A stretch of 38,751 nt of DNA from an uncultured Bacilli bacterium (GCA_944358255.1 CALVQQ010000005.1:1-38751), one strand, 5' to 3'. Shown: positions 23,959-32,769, numbered from the stretch's first letter. A program made the numbers and translations. The notes: generated by a model not told the origin, from the letters alone.

Positions 23959-26126
23959 TTGCAAGTGTATTAGTAGAATATAACATTAAACAACTTGACA
24001 AAGTATTTGACTACAAAATACCTGAAAACCTCAAAGTAAAAAAAGGGATGAAAGTACGAGTACCATTTGGAAAACAAAATATAGAAGGGTTTGTTCTTAA
24101 CATACACACAAACGAAGATAAAAATATTGAATACAAAGAAATTATAAAAATAGAAAACGAAGAATTTATAATTAATGAAGAATTATTAACACTAGGAAAA
24201 TGGATGAGCGAGCAAACAATCTCATCACTAATCAGTTGTTACCAAGCAATGTTTCCCAAAGCATTAAAAGCAGATCATAAAGCAAACATAAACAAAAAAT
24301 ATGAAAAGTATATTAAATTAGTCAGCAGGGAGAAAACTGAAGAATACATAAAAAACAAAAAAATTAATGAATCACAATTAAAGATTATCAACAAATTAAA
24401 AGAAAATAACGAACTCTTAAAAAGTGAAATAAATAGTCCAAGCCTAAAAACACTAATTAAAAACGAAATAGTATGCGAAACAAAAAAAGAAGTAAACAGA
24501 AAAATTTTAATAAGTGAAGAAGCACCGCAAAAAATAGAATTAACACAAGAACAAAAAGACGCATATAATGAGATAAAAAATAGTAAAAACAAAACAATAC
24601 TCTTGCACGGAGTAACTGGAAGCGGTAAAACAGAAATATATATAAAATTAATAAAAGACTGTTTAAATAGTGGACAAACAGCAATTTTTCTTGTACCAGA
24701 AATAAGTCTAACACCACAAATAATATCAAGACTAAGTAGCGAATTTTCAAATGACGTTGCAATACTACACTCAAGACTTAGCGAGGGTGAAAAATATGAT
24801 GAATACAGAAAAATATTAAAATGCGAAGTAAAACTAGTAGTCGGTGCCAGAAGCGCAATATTTGCGCCTTTAAAAAACATAGGATTAATTATAATAGACG
24901 AATGCAGCAGTGCTTCATACAAACAAGAAAACAATCCCAAATATAACACAATAGATGTAGCAATAGAAAGAGCAAAAAACAACAAAGCTTTTGTAGTAAT
25001 GGGAAGTGCAACACCGTTACTAGAACAATACGCTAGAGGAGTAAAAGGTGTTTATAAATTAGTAGAGATGCCAACTAGAATAAACAAACAACTACCAAAT
25101 ATAAAAATAATTGACATGTCAAAAGAAATTAAAAAAAGAAATACAATTTTAAGCAGCGAATTAAAACAAAAAATAAATGACAGATTAGAAAAAAAAGAAC
25201 AAGTAATATTATTATTAAATAGGCGAGGATATTCAACATACATCAGCTGCGCGGCGTGCGGTTATGTTTACAAATGCCCACATTGTGATATAAGTCTAAT
25301 ATACCATAAAACTACAAACAATTTAAGATGTCACTACTGTGGATATAGCATAAAAATGAATGATAAATGCCCTAAATGTGGAGAAGAAAGCTTATTAACG
25401 TTAGGAATGGGAACAGAAAAATTAGAAAAATACATACAAGAAGAGTTTCCAACATCAAAAGTATTAAGAATGGACATTGACACCACAACGAAAAAAGGAA
25501 GTCATCAAAAACTAATAGAAAGTTTTAAAAATAGAGAATACGACATATTAGTAGGAACACAAATGATATCCAAAGGTTTAAACTTTCCGCATGTAACACT
25601 AGTAGGCATAATAAATGCAGACAACAGTTTAAACATCCCAGACTTTAGAAGCCATGAAAAAACATTTGAAATTCTCACACAAACAAGTGGAAGAAGTGGC
25701 AGAAACGAACTTCTAGGAGAAGTAATAATACAAACATTTAACCCAGACAACTACGTTTTTACATGCCTAAAAAAACACAACTATATAGATTTTTATAACC
25801 ATGAAATGTTAATAAGAAAAACACTTAAATATCCACCATACTATTATTTAATTCAAATAAAAATAAGTAGTTTAAAATACGAAACTGCAAAAAAAGAAAG
25901 CATGACAATTAAAGACTATTTAAAAAATAACCTTAGTGAACAATTCATCATACTAGGACCTTCAACAGCAAACATTTTCAAATTAAATAACAAATACTAT
26001 TTCAGTATAATAATAAAATACAAAAAAGAAGAAAACATACTTGAAGTTTTAAAAAATCTTACTAATAACTATCTTAAAACTAACACTAATTTAGACATAA
26101 ACATAAATCCATTATCAACAATATAA
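23955..26126 (+). CDS. priA: primosomal protein N' (replication restart helicase PriA)
   Basis: A 723-residue superfamily 2 helicase that reloads the replisome at stalled forks. The N-terminal DNA-binding domain begins with V-L-V-E-Y and K-V-F-D-Y. Walker A G-V-T-G-S-G-K-T is near residue 220. Motif II reads D-E-C-S at 315-318 instead of the usual D-E-E-H, although the following S-Y-K-Q-E-N-N-P-K-Y is conserved. The eight-cysteine zinc region is at about 428-470. Motifs V and VI appear in G-T-Q-M-I-S-K-G and Q-T-S-G-R-S-G-R. Length is normal. In many Bacillota priA is followed by def and fmt; here fmt follows directly with its own promoter. Confidence 0.95.
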   Translation: MIASVLVEYNIKQLDKVFDYKIPENLKVKKGMKVRVPFGKQNIEGFVLNIHTNEDKNIEYKEIIKIENEEFIINEELLTLGKWMSEQTISSLISCYQAMFPKALKADHKANINKKYEKYIKLVSREKTEEYIKNKKINESQLKIINKLKENNELLKSEINSPSLKTLIKNEIVCETKKEVNRKILISEEAPQKIELTQEQKDAYNEIKNSKNKTILLHGVTGSGKTEIYIKLIKDCLNSGQTAIFLVPEISLTPQIISRLSSEFSNDVAILHSRLSEGEKYDEYRKILKCEVKLVVGARSAIFAPLKNIGLIIIDECSSASYKQENNPKYNTIDVAIERAKNNKAFVVMGSATPLLEQYARGVKGVYKLVEMPTRINKQLPNIKIIDMSKEIKKRNTILSSELKQKINDRLEKKEQVILLLNRRGYSTYISCAACGYVYKCPHCDISLIYHKTTNNLRCHYCGYSIKMNDKCPKCGEESLLTLGMGTEKLEKYIQEEFPTSKVLRMDIDTTTKKGSHQKLIESFKNREYDILVGTQMISKGLNFPHVTLVGIINADNSLNIPDFRSHEKTFEILTQTSGRSGRNELLGEVIIQTFNPDNYVFTCLKKHNYIDFYNHEMLIRKTLKYPPYYYLIQIKISSLKYETAKKESMTIKDYLKNNLSEQFIILGPSTANIFKLNNKYYFSIIIKYKKEENILEVLKNLTNNYLKTNTNLDININPLSTI

Positions 26127-26155
26127 TTAACACTTACAATATAAAATGTTATAAT
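26127..26155 (+). promoter_or_regulatory. promoter of fmt
   Basis: TTAACA (26127-26132), 17-base spacer, TATAAT (26150-26155) with the extended TG at 26147-26148. The -35 box begins at the last base of the priA stop codon region. The ATG is only 16 bases past the -10 box, so the leader should be about 8-9 nt and start at the GGTGAT ribosome binding site. Confidence 0.7.
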
Positions 26156-26170
26156 AAAAACGGTGATCAA

Positions 26171-27103
26171 ATGAAAAACAAAAAAGTAATATTTATGGGA
26201 ACTCCTGAATTTGCAGTACCAATTTTACAAATGCTAATAGAAAATACAGAAGTGATACTAGTCGTAACCCAACCTGATAAAGAAGTAGGAAGAAAAAAAG
26301 AAAAAAAATTTTCTCCTATAAAAGAACTAGCAATTAAAAATAACATTGAAACATTTCAACCAATAAAAATAAAAGAAGATTACAAATACATCTTAGAAAA
26401 AAATCCAGACATCATAATCACTTGCGCGTATGGACAAATAATACCAAATGAATTAATCGAAACACCAAAATATGGGGCAATAAATGTACACGCCTCACTA
26501 TTACCCAAACTAAGAGGTGGAGCGCCTATTCACCATGCAATTATAGACGGATACAAAAAAACAGGCATAACAATAATGTACATGAGTTCTAAAATGGATG
26601 CAGGAGACATAATATCACAAAAAGAAATTACTATTAATGATAAAGACAATGTTGGAACTCTTCACGACAAACTATCCAAAATTGGGACAGAATTACTAAA
26701 AGAAACATTACCATTAATATTTGAACAAAAAAATGAAAGAATTAAACAAAACGAAGAAGAAGTAACATTCGGATACAACATAACAAGAGAAGAGGAAAAA
26801 ATAGATTTTAATAAAACTGCAGAACAAGTTTATAACCAAATAAGAGGATTAAATCCATTCCCATTAGCATACGCAATATTAAATGAAGAAGAAACAAAAA
26901 TAATAGAAGCAAACATAAACGAAAAAACAATAGGTAAAGTCGGAAAAATCACCGAAATCACAAAAAATAGCATAATAGTAAAATGCAAAGACAAAAGCAT
27001 AGAAATCACAAAAATAAAGCCTTTTGGGAAAAGAATAATGGAAGTAAAAGATTACCTAAATGGAATAAAAAAAGAAGCATTAATAAATAAGGAGTTTAGA
27101 TAA
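26171..27103 (+). CDS. fmt: methionyl-tRNA formyltransferase
   Basis: A 310-residue enzyme that formylates initiator Met-tRNA using 10-formyl-tetrahydrofolate. N-terminal Rossmann-like domain opening I-F-M-G-T-P-E-F-A-V. The catalytic region has H-A-S-L-L-P-K-L-R-G-G-A-P-I at about 106-119 and the following D-A-G-D-I-I. The C-terminal tRNA-binding barrel starts after R-G-L-N-P-F-P. Length is standard. The ribosome binding site is GGTGAT, 3-4 bases before the ATG. The membrane protein gene starts two bases after the stop. Confidence 0.96.
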   Translation: MKNKKVIFMGTPEFAVPILQMLIENTEVILVVTQPDKEVGRKKEKKFSPIKELAIKNNIETFQPIKIKEDYKYILEKNPDIIITCAYGQIIPNELIETPKYGAINVHASLLPKLRGGAPIHHAIIDGYKKTGITIMYMSSKMDAGDIISQKEITINDKDNVGTLHDKLSKIGTELLKETLPLIFEQKNERIKQNEEEVTFGYNITREEEKIDFNKTAEQVYNQIRGLNPFPLAYAILNEEETKIIEANINEKTIGKVGKITEITKNSIIVKCKDKSIEITKIKPFGKRIMEVKDYLNGIKKEALINKEFR

Positions 27104-27104
27104 A

Positions 27105-27896
27105 ATGATTGATAAATTAAAAGACTATTTCAAGAAAACAAAAAACATGAATGAAACAGAAAAAAAAGACTATGAATATAAGATAAACCTAATAAAACTC
27201 GGTGGTTGCATACTATTTATCTTATTAATAATAATATACGTAAATGTTACGCCCAAAAACAACAATAATAATAAAGAACAAAACAACATAAACAATGTTC
27301 CAGAAGATACAATAATAAGTGAATTAAACAATATTAAAGACAACTATAAACAGAAAGTAACAATATCAAAAGATTTAGAAGAAATAATTGTTGAGCGAGA
27401 AGTCATGGGAGAAAGTGAAGCAGGAAGACAAATAATTGAAGATGAAGAAATAGATTATATATTTTATGGAAATGAATATTACATAATACCTGAGGAAATA
27501 CCTGTAAAAAAAGATGATAATTTTGACCCATTTTTAGGAAATGACACTACATTTATAGAAGTAGCAAACATTATAGACCTAATTAATTCTAGCAAAGAAA
27601 GCGTTGATTTAACAGAAGAAAATTACAAAATAAAAAGGTATAAAATTTCATTAAGTGACTTAATAGTAATTTATAACAATGCCAACAATGCTGAGATAGC
27701 CTTAAAAGAAAACAAAGATATCAACTTAAATATAAATTATAATGAGAATATAGAATCAATTGAAATAGACCTAACAGAACTATTCAATCTTATACATGAA
27801 GAAAATTACAAACAAGTTATTTACAAAATAGAATATAGTGATATTGAAAAAATAGAATTAGATGGAATCGATGAACTTATAAAAACAGCAGAGTAA
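27105..27896 (+). CDS. hypothetical membrane-anchored protein (263 aa)
   Basis: One transmembrane helix at about residues 30-48 after a basic cytoplasmic N-terminus; a low-complexity asparagine stretch follows and then an acidic external domain of about 190 residues. I recognise no family. The ribosome binding site (GGAG) lies in the end of fmt and the gap is one base, so it is translationally coupled to fmt. Its position gives no functional clue. Confidence 0.72.
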   Translation: MIDKLKDYFKKTKNMNETEKKDYEYKINLIKLGGCILFILLIIIYVNVTPKNNNNNKEQNNINNVPEDTIISELNNIKDNYKQKVTISKDLEEIIVEREVMGESEAGRQIIEDEEIDYIFYGNEYYIIPEEIPVKKDDNFDPFLGNDTTFIEVANIIDLINSSKESVDLTEENYKIKRYKISLSDLIVIYNNANNAEIALKENKDINLNINYNENIESIEIDLTELFNLIHEENYKQVIYKIEYSDIEKIELDGIDELIKTAE

Positions 27897-27984
27897 AAAT
27901 AAACACTAGTTTTGTCAGAAATAATGCAAAAAATAAAATTATACGTTATATTATCATTGGTGATCTAAAATAAATAATATTAAC

Positions 27985-28062
27985 ATGATTTATAACGAAA
28001 TTCAAAACAGCATAAAAGAGGCAATAATAAAACTAGAAAGCAGCAAAATAAACATAAAATAA
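27985..28062 (+). CDS. possible small protein (25 codons) or small RNA upstream of gpsB
   Basis: An ATG-initiated 25-codon frame encoding an amphipathic, mostly helical peptide. A GGTGATC sequence, like the fmt ribosome binding site, lies at 27959-27965. This is too far from the ATG but well placed for an in-frame ATA at 27970, which would give 30 codons. The stop falls in the loop of the terminator at 28037-28073. It could equally be a small RNA or the remnant of a gene. No convincing -35/-10 pair was found; TATATT at 27948 is the best -10. Confidence 0.3.
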   Translation: MIYNEIQNSIKEAIIKLESSKINIK

Positions 28063-28073
28063 TGCTGCTTTTT
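28037..28073 (+). terminator. rho-independent terminator upstream of gpsB
   Basis: Nine-base stem AAAGCAGCA (28037-28045) and TGCTGCTTT (28063-28071), 17-base loop, then TT. It separates the preceding transcript from the gpsB promoter, whose -35 begins four bases later. Confidence 0.7.
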
Positions 28074-28076
28074 AAT

Positions 28077-28105
28077 TTGACAAACTATGTAATATTTTGT
28101 AAAAT
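28077..28105 (+). promoter_or_regulatory. sigma-A promoter of gpsB (and probably rnpB)
   Basis: TTGACA (28077-28082), 17-base spacer, TAAAAT (28100-28105). Starts a transcript of gpsB with rnpB immediately behind it. Confidence 0.7.
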
Positions 28106-28130
28106 TAAAATGAGAAAAGGGGCATTAAGT

Positions 28131-28445
28131 ATGTTAGAAGAAAAAATATATTTAACGGCAAAAGATATCCTTGAAAAAGAATTTAAAATTGATACGAGAG
28201 GATATAGACCTCAAGAAGTAGACAAATTTTTAGACATAATAATAAGTGATTACACAGAATATAACAAAATAATAAAAAGATTAGAGACAGAATTAAGAAC
28301 CATTATGACTGAAAATGAAAGACTAAAAAAAGAGGTTAGAGAACTACGTTCACAAATCGAAATGGCAAGTAACGCTAAAGGTGTTACAAATGTAGACATA
28401 TTGAAAAGATTAAGTGAATTAGAAAAAATAGTTTACGGAGAATAA
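28131..28445 (+). CDS. gpsB: cell-division regulator GpsB (DivIVA-like)
   Basis: A 104-residue cytoplasmic coiled-coil protein that coordinates peptidoglycan synthases between division and elongation. The N-terminal membrane-binding domain has the DivIVA/GpsB signature F-K-I-D-T-R-G-Y-R-P-Q-E-V-D-K-F-L-D; a heptad coiled coil follows at about 40-75; a short C-terminal helix (I-L-K-R-L-S-E-L-E-K) mediates trimerisation. I take ATG 28131, with AAAAGGGG nine bases upstream; the frame is open further up, but that part is unlike the family. The gpsB-rnpB adjacency is the same as in B. subtilis, which strengthens the call. Confidence 0.93.
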   Translation: MLEEKIYLTAKDILEKEFKIDTRGYRPQEVDKFLDIIISDYTEYNKIIKRLETELRTIMTENERLKKEVRELRSQIEMASNAKGVTNVDILKRLSELEKIVYGE

Positions 28446-28781
28446 AATAACTTAGGCAAACGCTGCATATAATTTATGTAGAGGAAAGTCCATACTCGCA
28501 CAGACCTGAAATGGCTGTAGTGTTCGTGCTAAAGAAAAAAATAACTTTAGGTAGCTTAAAGCTAACGGCTCTGAAATAATCAAGAACTGATTAGAGTAAG
28601 TATAAAAGTGTCATAGAGACGAGCTATTTAGGAATAAATAGAGTGGAACGTGATAAACCCCGCGAGCGAGAAACCCAAAACATGGTAGGGGAATTTTTAC
28701 GAAGGAAACAAACGGAGTAAAGAAGTAGAAATACTAGATAAATGTTTGCCACCTATATGGTACAGAATATGGCTTATTAAG
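28446..28781 (+). ncRNA. rnpB: RNase P RNA, class B (rnpB)
   Basis: Catalytic RNA of RNase P, which matures tRNA 5' ends. The conserved P4 strand GAGGAAAGTCC is at 28479-28489 and its partner region ACAGAATATGGCTTA near 28762. Other conserved blocks include GTAGTGTTCGTGCTA, GAGTGGAACGTG, AAACCCCGCGAGCGAGAAAC and TGGTAGGGGAA. AATAA near the 5' end and TTATT near the 3' end pair as part of P1. The total is about 335 bases, shorter than the roughly 400 of Bacillus. The 5' end touches the gpsB stop. I saw no separate promoter or strong terminator. The ends are estimates to within several bases. Confidence 0.93.
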
Positions 28782-28810
28782 ATATTTTATTATAAAGGAG
28801 ATAATATACT

Positions 28811-29308
28811 TTGAAAGAATTAGGAATAAAATTCAAGGAAAAAAGAGAAGAAATTGGTCTTAAATTAGATGAAGTATCAAAAGATTTAGATATAACAATA
28901 CCACAACTTGAAAATTTAGAAGAAGGCAACATAAATGCATTTAAAGATATATTTTTTTTAAAAGACTTAATCAAAAAATATACAATATATCTAAATTTAG
29001 ACGAAGAAGAAGCACTTGAATATTTTAATGATTTTGTATTTGACTACACTTCAAAAATCCCAGTAGAAGAAATTGAAGCAAAAGTCAAAGAGATAAACAG
29101 ACAAGAAGAAATAGAAACAAGAAAAAAAATAAGTTCACCATACACAGCAAAGAAAGTAATGAGAGCAAAATTAAAACCACTTTATTTATACATAATAATC
29201 ACAGTAATATTAGTAACAATAACGTTACTAATAATGAATTCAATAATAAATACAAAAAAAGAACTAAGTCACAAAAATTATGAAGCAGTCAAAGGAGAAT
29301 TACTATGA
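28811..29308 (+). CDS. RodZ-like helix-turn-helix membrane protein (YmfM-type)
   Basis: A 165-residue protein with an N-terminal HTH of the RodZ/Xre type (G-I-K-F-K-E-K-R-E-E-I-G-L-K-L-D-E-V-S-K-D-L at about 5-26, then I-P-Q-L-E-N-L-E-E-G). A charged linker follows, with one transmembrane helix at about 123-145 and a tail of only about 20 residues. Bacillus YmfM/RodZ carries a longer external domain, so this is a short form. RodZ links MreB to cell-wall elongation. It starts at TTG, with AAAGGAG ten bases upstream. It overlaps pgsA by four bases (ATGA), the neighbour it also has in Bacillus. Confidence 0.82.
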   Translation: MKELGIKFKEKREEIGLKLDEVSKDLDITIPQLENLEEGNINAFKDIFFLKDLIKKYTIYLNLDEEEALEYFNDFVFDYTSKIPVEEIEAKVKEINRQEEIETRKKISSPYTAKKVMRAKLKPLYLYIIITVILVTITLLIMNSIINTKKELSHKNYEAVKGELL

Positions 29309-29898
29309 ATTTGCCAAATAAAATAACAGTAACTAGATTAATATTATCATTAATAATTTTAATAATACTAATAGTGCCCTTAAACGATTTTGGAATTAAT
29401 TTTCCAAAAGTATTAGTCGGCGGGAAAGTATTAGTGGATTTTAAATACATTATATCTGGAATTTTATTTATAATAGCATCATGCACAGATTTTATTGATG
29501 GATATATTGCAAGAAAATATAATTTAGTAACAGATTTTGGAAAAGTTATGGATGCAATAGCCGATAAAGTTTTAGTGAATGGTGTATTAATAATTTTAAG
29601 CGCTACCGGATTTATAAGTGTAATAGTTCCAGTTATAATAATATCAAGAGACACAATTGTAGACTCGATAAAAATGGTCGTTGGTAATAAATCTGGTGCT
29701 GTAGGTGCTAGTGTAACAGGTAAAATAAAAACAATATTTATGATGATAGGAGTTTCATTAATGTTATTTTATAATTTGCCATTTGAATTATGGAATTTAA
29801 GAATAGCTGATTTACTTATTTTAACTGCAACAGTACTATCAGTAGTAAGTGGAATAGAATATTATGTTAAAAACAAAAAATTTCTTTTTGAAAAATAA
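29305..29898 (+). CDS. pgsA: CDP-diacylglycerol--glycerol-3-phosphate 3-phosphatidyltransferase
   Basis: A 197-residue membrane enzyme that makes phosphatidylglycerophosphate, the first committed step to phosphatidylglycerol and cardiolipin. The full CDP-alcohol phosphotransferase motif D-G-x2-A-R-x8-G-x3-D-x3-D is at about residues 62-86. N-terminal P-N-K-I-T-V-T-R-L is typical of PgsA. Four to five further helices. It follows the rodZ-like gene with a four-base overlap and ends at a terminator before recA. Bacillus has cinA between pgsA and recA; it is absent here. Confidence 0.95.
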   Translation: MNLPNKITVTRLILSLIILIILIVPLNDFGINFPKVLVGGKVLVDFKYIISGILFIIASCTDFIDGYIARKYNLVTDFGKVMDAIADKVLVNGVLIILSATGFISVIVPVIIISRDTIVDSIKMVVGNKSGAVGASVTGKIKTIFMMIGVSLMLFYNLPFELWNLRIADLLILTATVLSVVSGIEYYVKNKKFLFEK

Positions 29899-29912
29899 AA
29901 TATACAAATAAT

Positions 29913-29940
29913 AAGCCTTATAACTAAGGTTTTTTAATTT
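29913..29940 (+). terminator. rho-independent terminator after pgsA
   Basis: Stem AAGCCTTA/TAAGGTTT (one G-T pair) with loop TAAC, followed by a T-rich run. Ends the rodZ-pgsA transcript before the recA promoter. Confidence 0.75.
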
Positions 29941-29974
29941 TTAAAACAATAATTTTACAGAAAATCAAAAATAT

Positions 29975-29988
29975 AAAACAAATGTTTG
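29975..29988 (+). promoter_or_regulatory. candidate LexA (SOS) box of recA
   Basis: The 14 bases match the Bacillus LexA/DinR consensus CGAACRNRYGTTYG at 12 positions; only the first two (C, G) differ, being A, A. The core is the dyad AAAC-N4-GTTT. It lies 9 bases before the -35 box of recA, a normal place for a repressor site. lexA itself is not in the window. Confidence 0.6.
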
Positions 29989-29997
29989 CAAAAAGTG

Positions 29998-30026
29998 TTG
30001 ACAAGACAAAAATAAATCGATACAAT
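29998..30026 (+). promoter_or_regulatory. sigma-A promoter of recA
   Basis: TTGACA (29998-30003), 17-base spacer, TACAAT (30021-30026). AAGGAGGA precedes the GTG start at 30052. Confidence 0.8.
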
Positions 30027-30051
30027 TATAATGTAAGAAGGAGGATAACTT

Positions 30052-31077
30052 GTGAACAAGAACACGAACGATAAAGATAAAGCCTTAGCACAAGTATTGT
30101 TAGATATAGAAAAACAATTTGGAAAAGGTGCAATAATGAAATTAGGAGAAGGGGGATTAAAAAATATTGATGTTGTATCATCAGGTAGTTTAAAGTTAGA
30201 TTTAGCTTTAGGCGTAGGAGGATATCCTAAAGGAAGAATAGTAGAAATATATGGACCAGAATCAAGCGGTAAAACAACGTTTGCTTTACACGCAATAGCA
30301 GAAGTTCAAAAAACTGGTGGAAAAGCTGCATTTATCGATGCAGAACATGCATTAGATCCGGTGTACGCGAAAAAATTAGGAGTAAATATTAACGATTTAT
30401 TGTTGAGTCAACCAGATACAGGAGAACAAGCTTTAGAAATATGTGAAGCACTAGTAAAAAGTGAAGCAATATCTATAATAGTTATAGATTCAGTTGCTGC
30501 ATTAGTACCACAAGCAGAAATTGAAGGAGAAATGGGAGATTCACATGTCGGGTTGCAAGCTAGGCTAATGTCTCAAGCTTTAAGAAAATTATCAGGCGCA
30601 ATCAACAAAACAAATACCATATGCATATTTATAAATCAATTAAGAGAAAAAGTAGGAGTTATGTTTGGAAATCCAGAAACAACACCAGGCGGTAGAGCAT
30701 TAAAATTTTATAGTTCAATAAGATTAGATGTTAGAAGAGCAGAGCAAATTAAAGTTGGATCTGATATACTAGGAAATAGAACAGTAATTAAAGTCGTAAA
30801 GAATAAAGTTGCACCACCATTTAAAACAGCAGAAGTAGAAATTATGTATGGTGAAGGTGTAAGTCGTGAAGGAGAAATCGTTGATATTGCGAGCGACATT
30901 GATTTAATAGAAAAAAGTGGAGCATGGTATTCATATAATGGCGAAAAAATAGGCCAAGGAAAGGAAAATGTTAAAGCCCTACTAAAAGGTAATCCCAAGT
31001 TAAAAGAGGAATTAGAACAAAAAATTAGAGAACATTTTGAAATAAAAAAGGATAACGACGCTGATACAACTGAATGA
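30052..31077 (+). CDS. recA: recombinase RecA
   Basis: A 341-residue strand-exchange protein for recombinational repair and SOS activation. Walker A G-P-E-S-S-G-K-T at 67-74; Walker [11 protein letters not shown]; loop L1 [14 protein letters not shown]; loop L2 region [23 protein letters not shown]. Only a short acidic tail remains (about 10 residues). It starts at GTG, with a strong ribosome binding site; the stop is TGA, which shows that TGA is a real stop here. Confidence 0.98.
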   Translation: MNKNTNDKDKALAQVLLDIEKQFGKGAIMKLGEGGLKNIDVVSSGSLKLDLALGVGGYPKGRIVEIYGPESSGKTTFALHAIAEVQKTGGKAAFIDAEHALDPVYAKKLGVNINDLLLSQPDTGEQALEICEALVKSEAISIIVIDSVAALVPQAEIEGEMGDSHVGLQARLMSQALRKLSGAINKTNTICIFINQLREKVGVMFGNPETTPGGRALKFYSSIRLDVRRAEQIKVGSDILGNRTVIKVVKNKVAPPFKTAEVEIMYGEGVSREGEIVDIASDIDLIEKSGAWYSYNGEKIGQGKENVKALLKGNPKLKEELEQKIREHFEIKKDNDADTTE

Positions 31078-31083
31078 AAAAAA

Positions 31084-31112
31084 TTGACAAAGTTTAAATT
31101 AAACATTACAAT
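31084..31112 (+). promoter_or_regulatory. sigma-A promoter of rny
   Basis: TTGACA (31084-31089), 17-base spacer, TACAAT (31107-31112): the same boxes and spacing as the recA promoter. It begins six bases after the recA stop. Confidence 0.8.
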
Positions 31113-31114
31113 AG

Positions 31115-31147
31115 AATTAGAAGAATTAATAGAATCTTCTAATTTTT
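31115..31147 (+). terminator. hairpin with T-tract in the rny leader (attenuator-like)
   Basis: Perfect ten-base stem AATTAGAAGA (31115-31124) and TCTTCTAATT (31135-31144) with a ten-base loop, then TTT. It lies downstream of the rny promoter and before the rny ribosome binding site. Thus it can end recA read-through but must also be crossed by rny transcription. Confidence 0.65.
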
Positions 31148-31166
31148 AATAGTAATGGAGGAAAAA

Positions 31167-32720
31167 ATGGAAAATATTTTATACTCCATTTTGCTAACAA
31201 TAGTTGGATTATCTTTTGGTATAATTATAATGTTAATTATAAATAAACTAAAACTTGTAAAATCACAAAAAGACGCTGATAAATTAATTGAAACTGCAAA
31301 AAAGGAAGCAGAAAAAATAAAGAGGGATAATGTTCTTGATATAAAAGAAGAAACATATAAACTTAAACAAGAGGCAGAGAACGAAATTAAAGAAAAGAAA
31401 AAAGAAATTACAGAATTAAATGAACTAATACAAAGTAGAGAAAAAAGTCTTAATAAAAGAGACGAAATGATACAAGAACGTGAAAAAACTTTAGATCAAA
31501 AAGATAAAGATTTATTAGTAAGACAAAAAGAAATTCAAGAAAAAGACGCAAAAATGGAGTCAATATTAAAAGAACAAGTAGAACTACTTGAAAAAATATC
31601 AGGATACAGTAAAGAAAAAGCAAAAGAATTAATTATGAAACGTGTTGAAGAAGACATGTCAAAAGAAATTACAGTTTTCATAAAAGAAAAAGAAAATGAA
31701 GCAAAATTAGAAGCTGACAGAAAAGCAAAAGAATATCTAGTAAGCAGTATGCAAAGATACGCTAATGACGTTACAAATGAGCAAACAGTTTCAACAATTG
31801 AATTACCTTCAGATGAAATGAAGGGTAGAATTATCGGAAGAGAAGGAAGGAACATAAGAACCATAGAAGCAATTACCGGAGTTGACTTAATCATTGATGA
31901 CACACCTGAAGTAATTGTACTATCAAGCTTCGATCCTTTACGAAGAGAAATTGCTAAAACAACATTAGAAGCATTAATAAAAGATGGAAGAATTCATCCG
32001 GCAAGGATTGAAGAATTATATGACAAAGTTTGTGAGGACTACAAAACTATCATAAAAGAAAAAGGTGAAGAAGCATTATTTGAATTAAACTTAACTAAAA
32101 TTGCACCAGAAATAGTTGAACTATTAGGTAAATTGCATTTTAGAACAAGTTACGGACAAAATGCCTTAAAACATTCTATAGAAGTTGGACATCTAGCAGG
32201 AATACTAGCAAGTGAATTGGGAGAAAACGTAGCTTTAGCGAAGCGTGCCGGATTGCTACATGATTTAGGAAAAGCTATAGATTTTGAGGTTGAAGGAAGT
32301 CATGTTGAATTAGGCGCAGAAATTGCCAAAAAATATGGCGAAGATGCTACTGTAATTAATGCTATTGAGTCACATCATGATGACAAGCCAAAACTAAGTG
32401 TTATAGCAGAATTAGTGCAAATAGCTGATGCTTTATCCGCAGCAAGACCAGGAGCAAGAAATGACAGTTTAGAAAACTATATCAAGAGGTTAGAAGAACT
32501 AGAAGAAATAGGTAATGAGTTTCCTGGTGTTGAAAAAACATACGCTATGCAAGCTGGTAGGGAATTGCGTGTAATAGTTAAACCAGATGAAATAGATGAT
32601 TTAACAAGTTACAAAATGGCAAGAGACATAAAAGACAAAATAGAAGAAAAATTGCAATATCCTGGAACCATTAAAGTGGTAGTTATTAGAGAAACGAGAG
32701 CTGAAGAAGTAGCAAAATAA
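31167..32720 (+). CDS. rny: ribonuclease Y
   Basis: A 517-residue membrane-tethered endoribonuclease that initiates mRNA decay. N-terminal helix at about 3-25; a charged coiled coil to about 200; KH domain with [12 protein letters not shown] near 220; HD domain with H-S-I-E-V-G-H-L-A and H-D-L-G-K-A at about 363-368. Length is as in Bacillus (520). The ATG at 31167 is chosen because GGAGG at 31157-31161 precedes it; an in-frame ATG at 31155 overlaps that site. The gene sits after recA as in Bacillus. Confidence 0.97.
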   Translation: MENILYSILLTIVGLSFGIIIMLIINKLKLVKSQKDADKLIETAKKEAEKIKRDNVLDIKEETYKLKQEAENEIKEKKKEITELNELIQSREKSLNKRDEMIQEREKTLDQKDKDLLVRQKEIQEKDAKMESILKEQVELLEKISGYSKEKAKELIMKRVEEDMSKEITVFIKEKENEAKLEADRKAKEYLVSSMQRYANDVTNEQTVSTIELPSDEMKGRIIGREGRNIRTIEAITGVDLIIDDTPEVIVLSSFDPLRREIAKTTLEALIKDGRIHPARIEELYDKVCEDYKTIIKEKGEEALFELNLTKIAPEIVELLGKLHFRTSYGQNALKHSIEVGHLAGILASELGENVALAKRAGLLHDLGKAIDFEVEGSHVELGAEIAKKYGEDATVINAIESHHDDKPKLSVIAELVQIADALSAARPGARNDSLENYIKRLEELEEIGNEFPGVEKTYAMQAGRELRVIVKPDEIDDLTSYKMARDIKDKIEEKLQYPGTIKVVVIRETRAEEVAK

Positions 32721-32769
32721 TAAATATATTTAAACACTATGCATATAATTCATTAGGGGGAAGTTTAAA

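Noticed and set aside
24275-24985. Long antisense reading frame (236 codons) opposite priA
   Set aside because: It lies wholly inside the clear priA coding region, has the Leu/Ser/Phe-rich composition expected from the reverse of a Lys/Glu-rich AT-rich gene, and no ribosome binding site.
28062-28130. Upstream start for gpsB, extending it by 23 residues
   Set aside because: The extension covers the promoter and terminator, has no ribosome binding site and is unlike GpsB, whose N-terminus begins near the ATG at 28131.
31070-31080. Possible TGA-as-tryptophan code, as in some AT-rich Mollicutes
   Set aside because: TGA ends recA and the rodZ-like gene at the expected lengths, and tryptophans are encoded by TGG.
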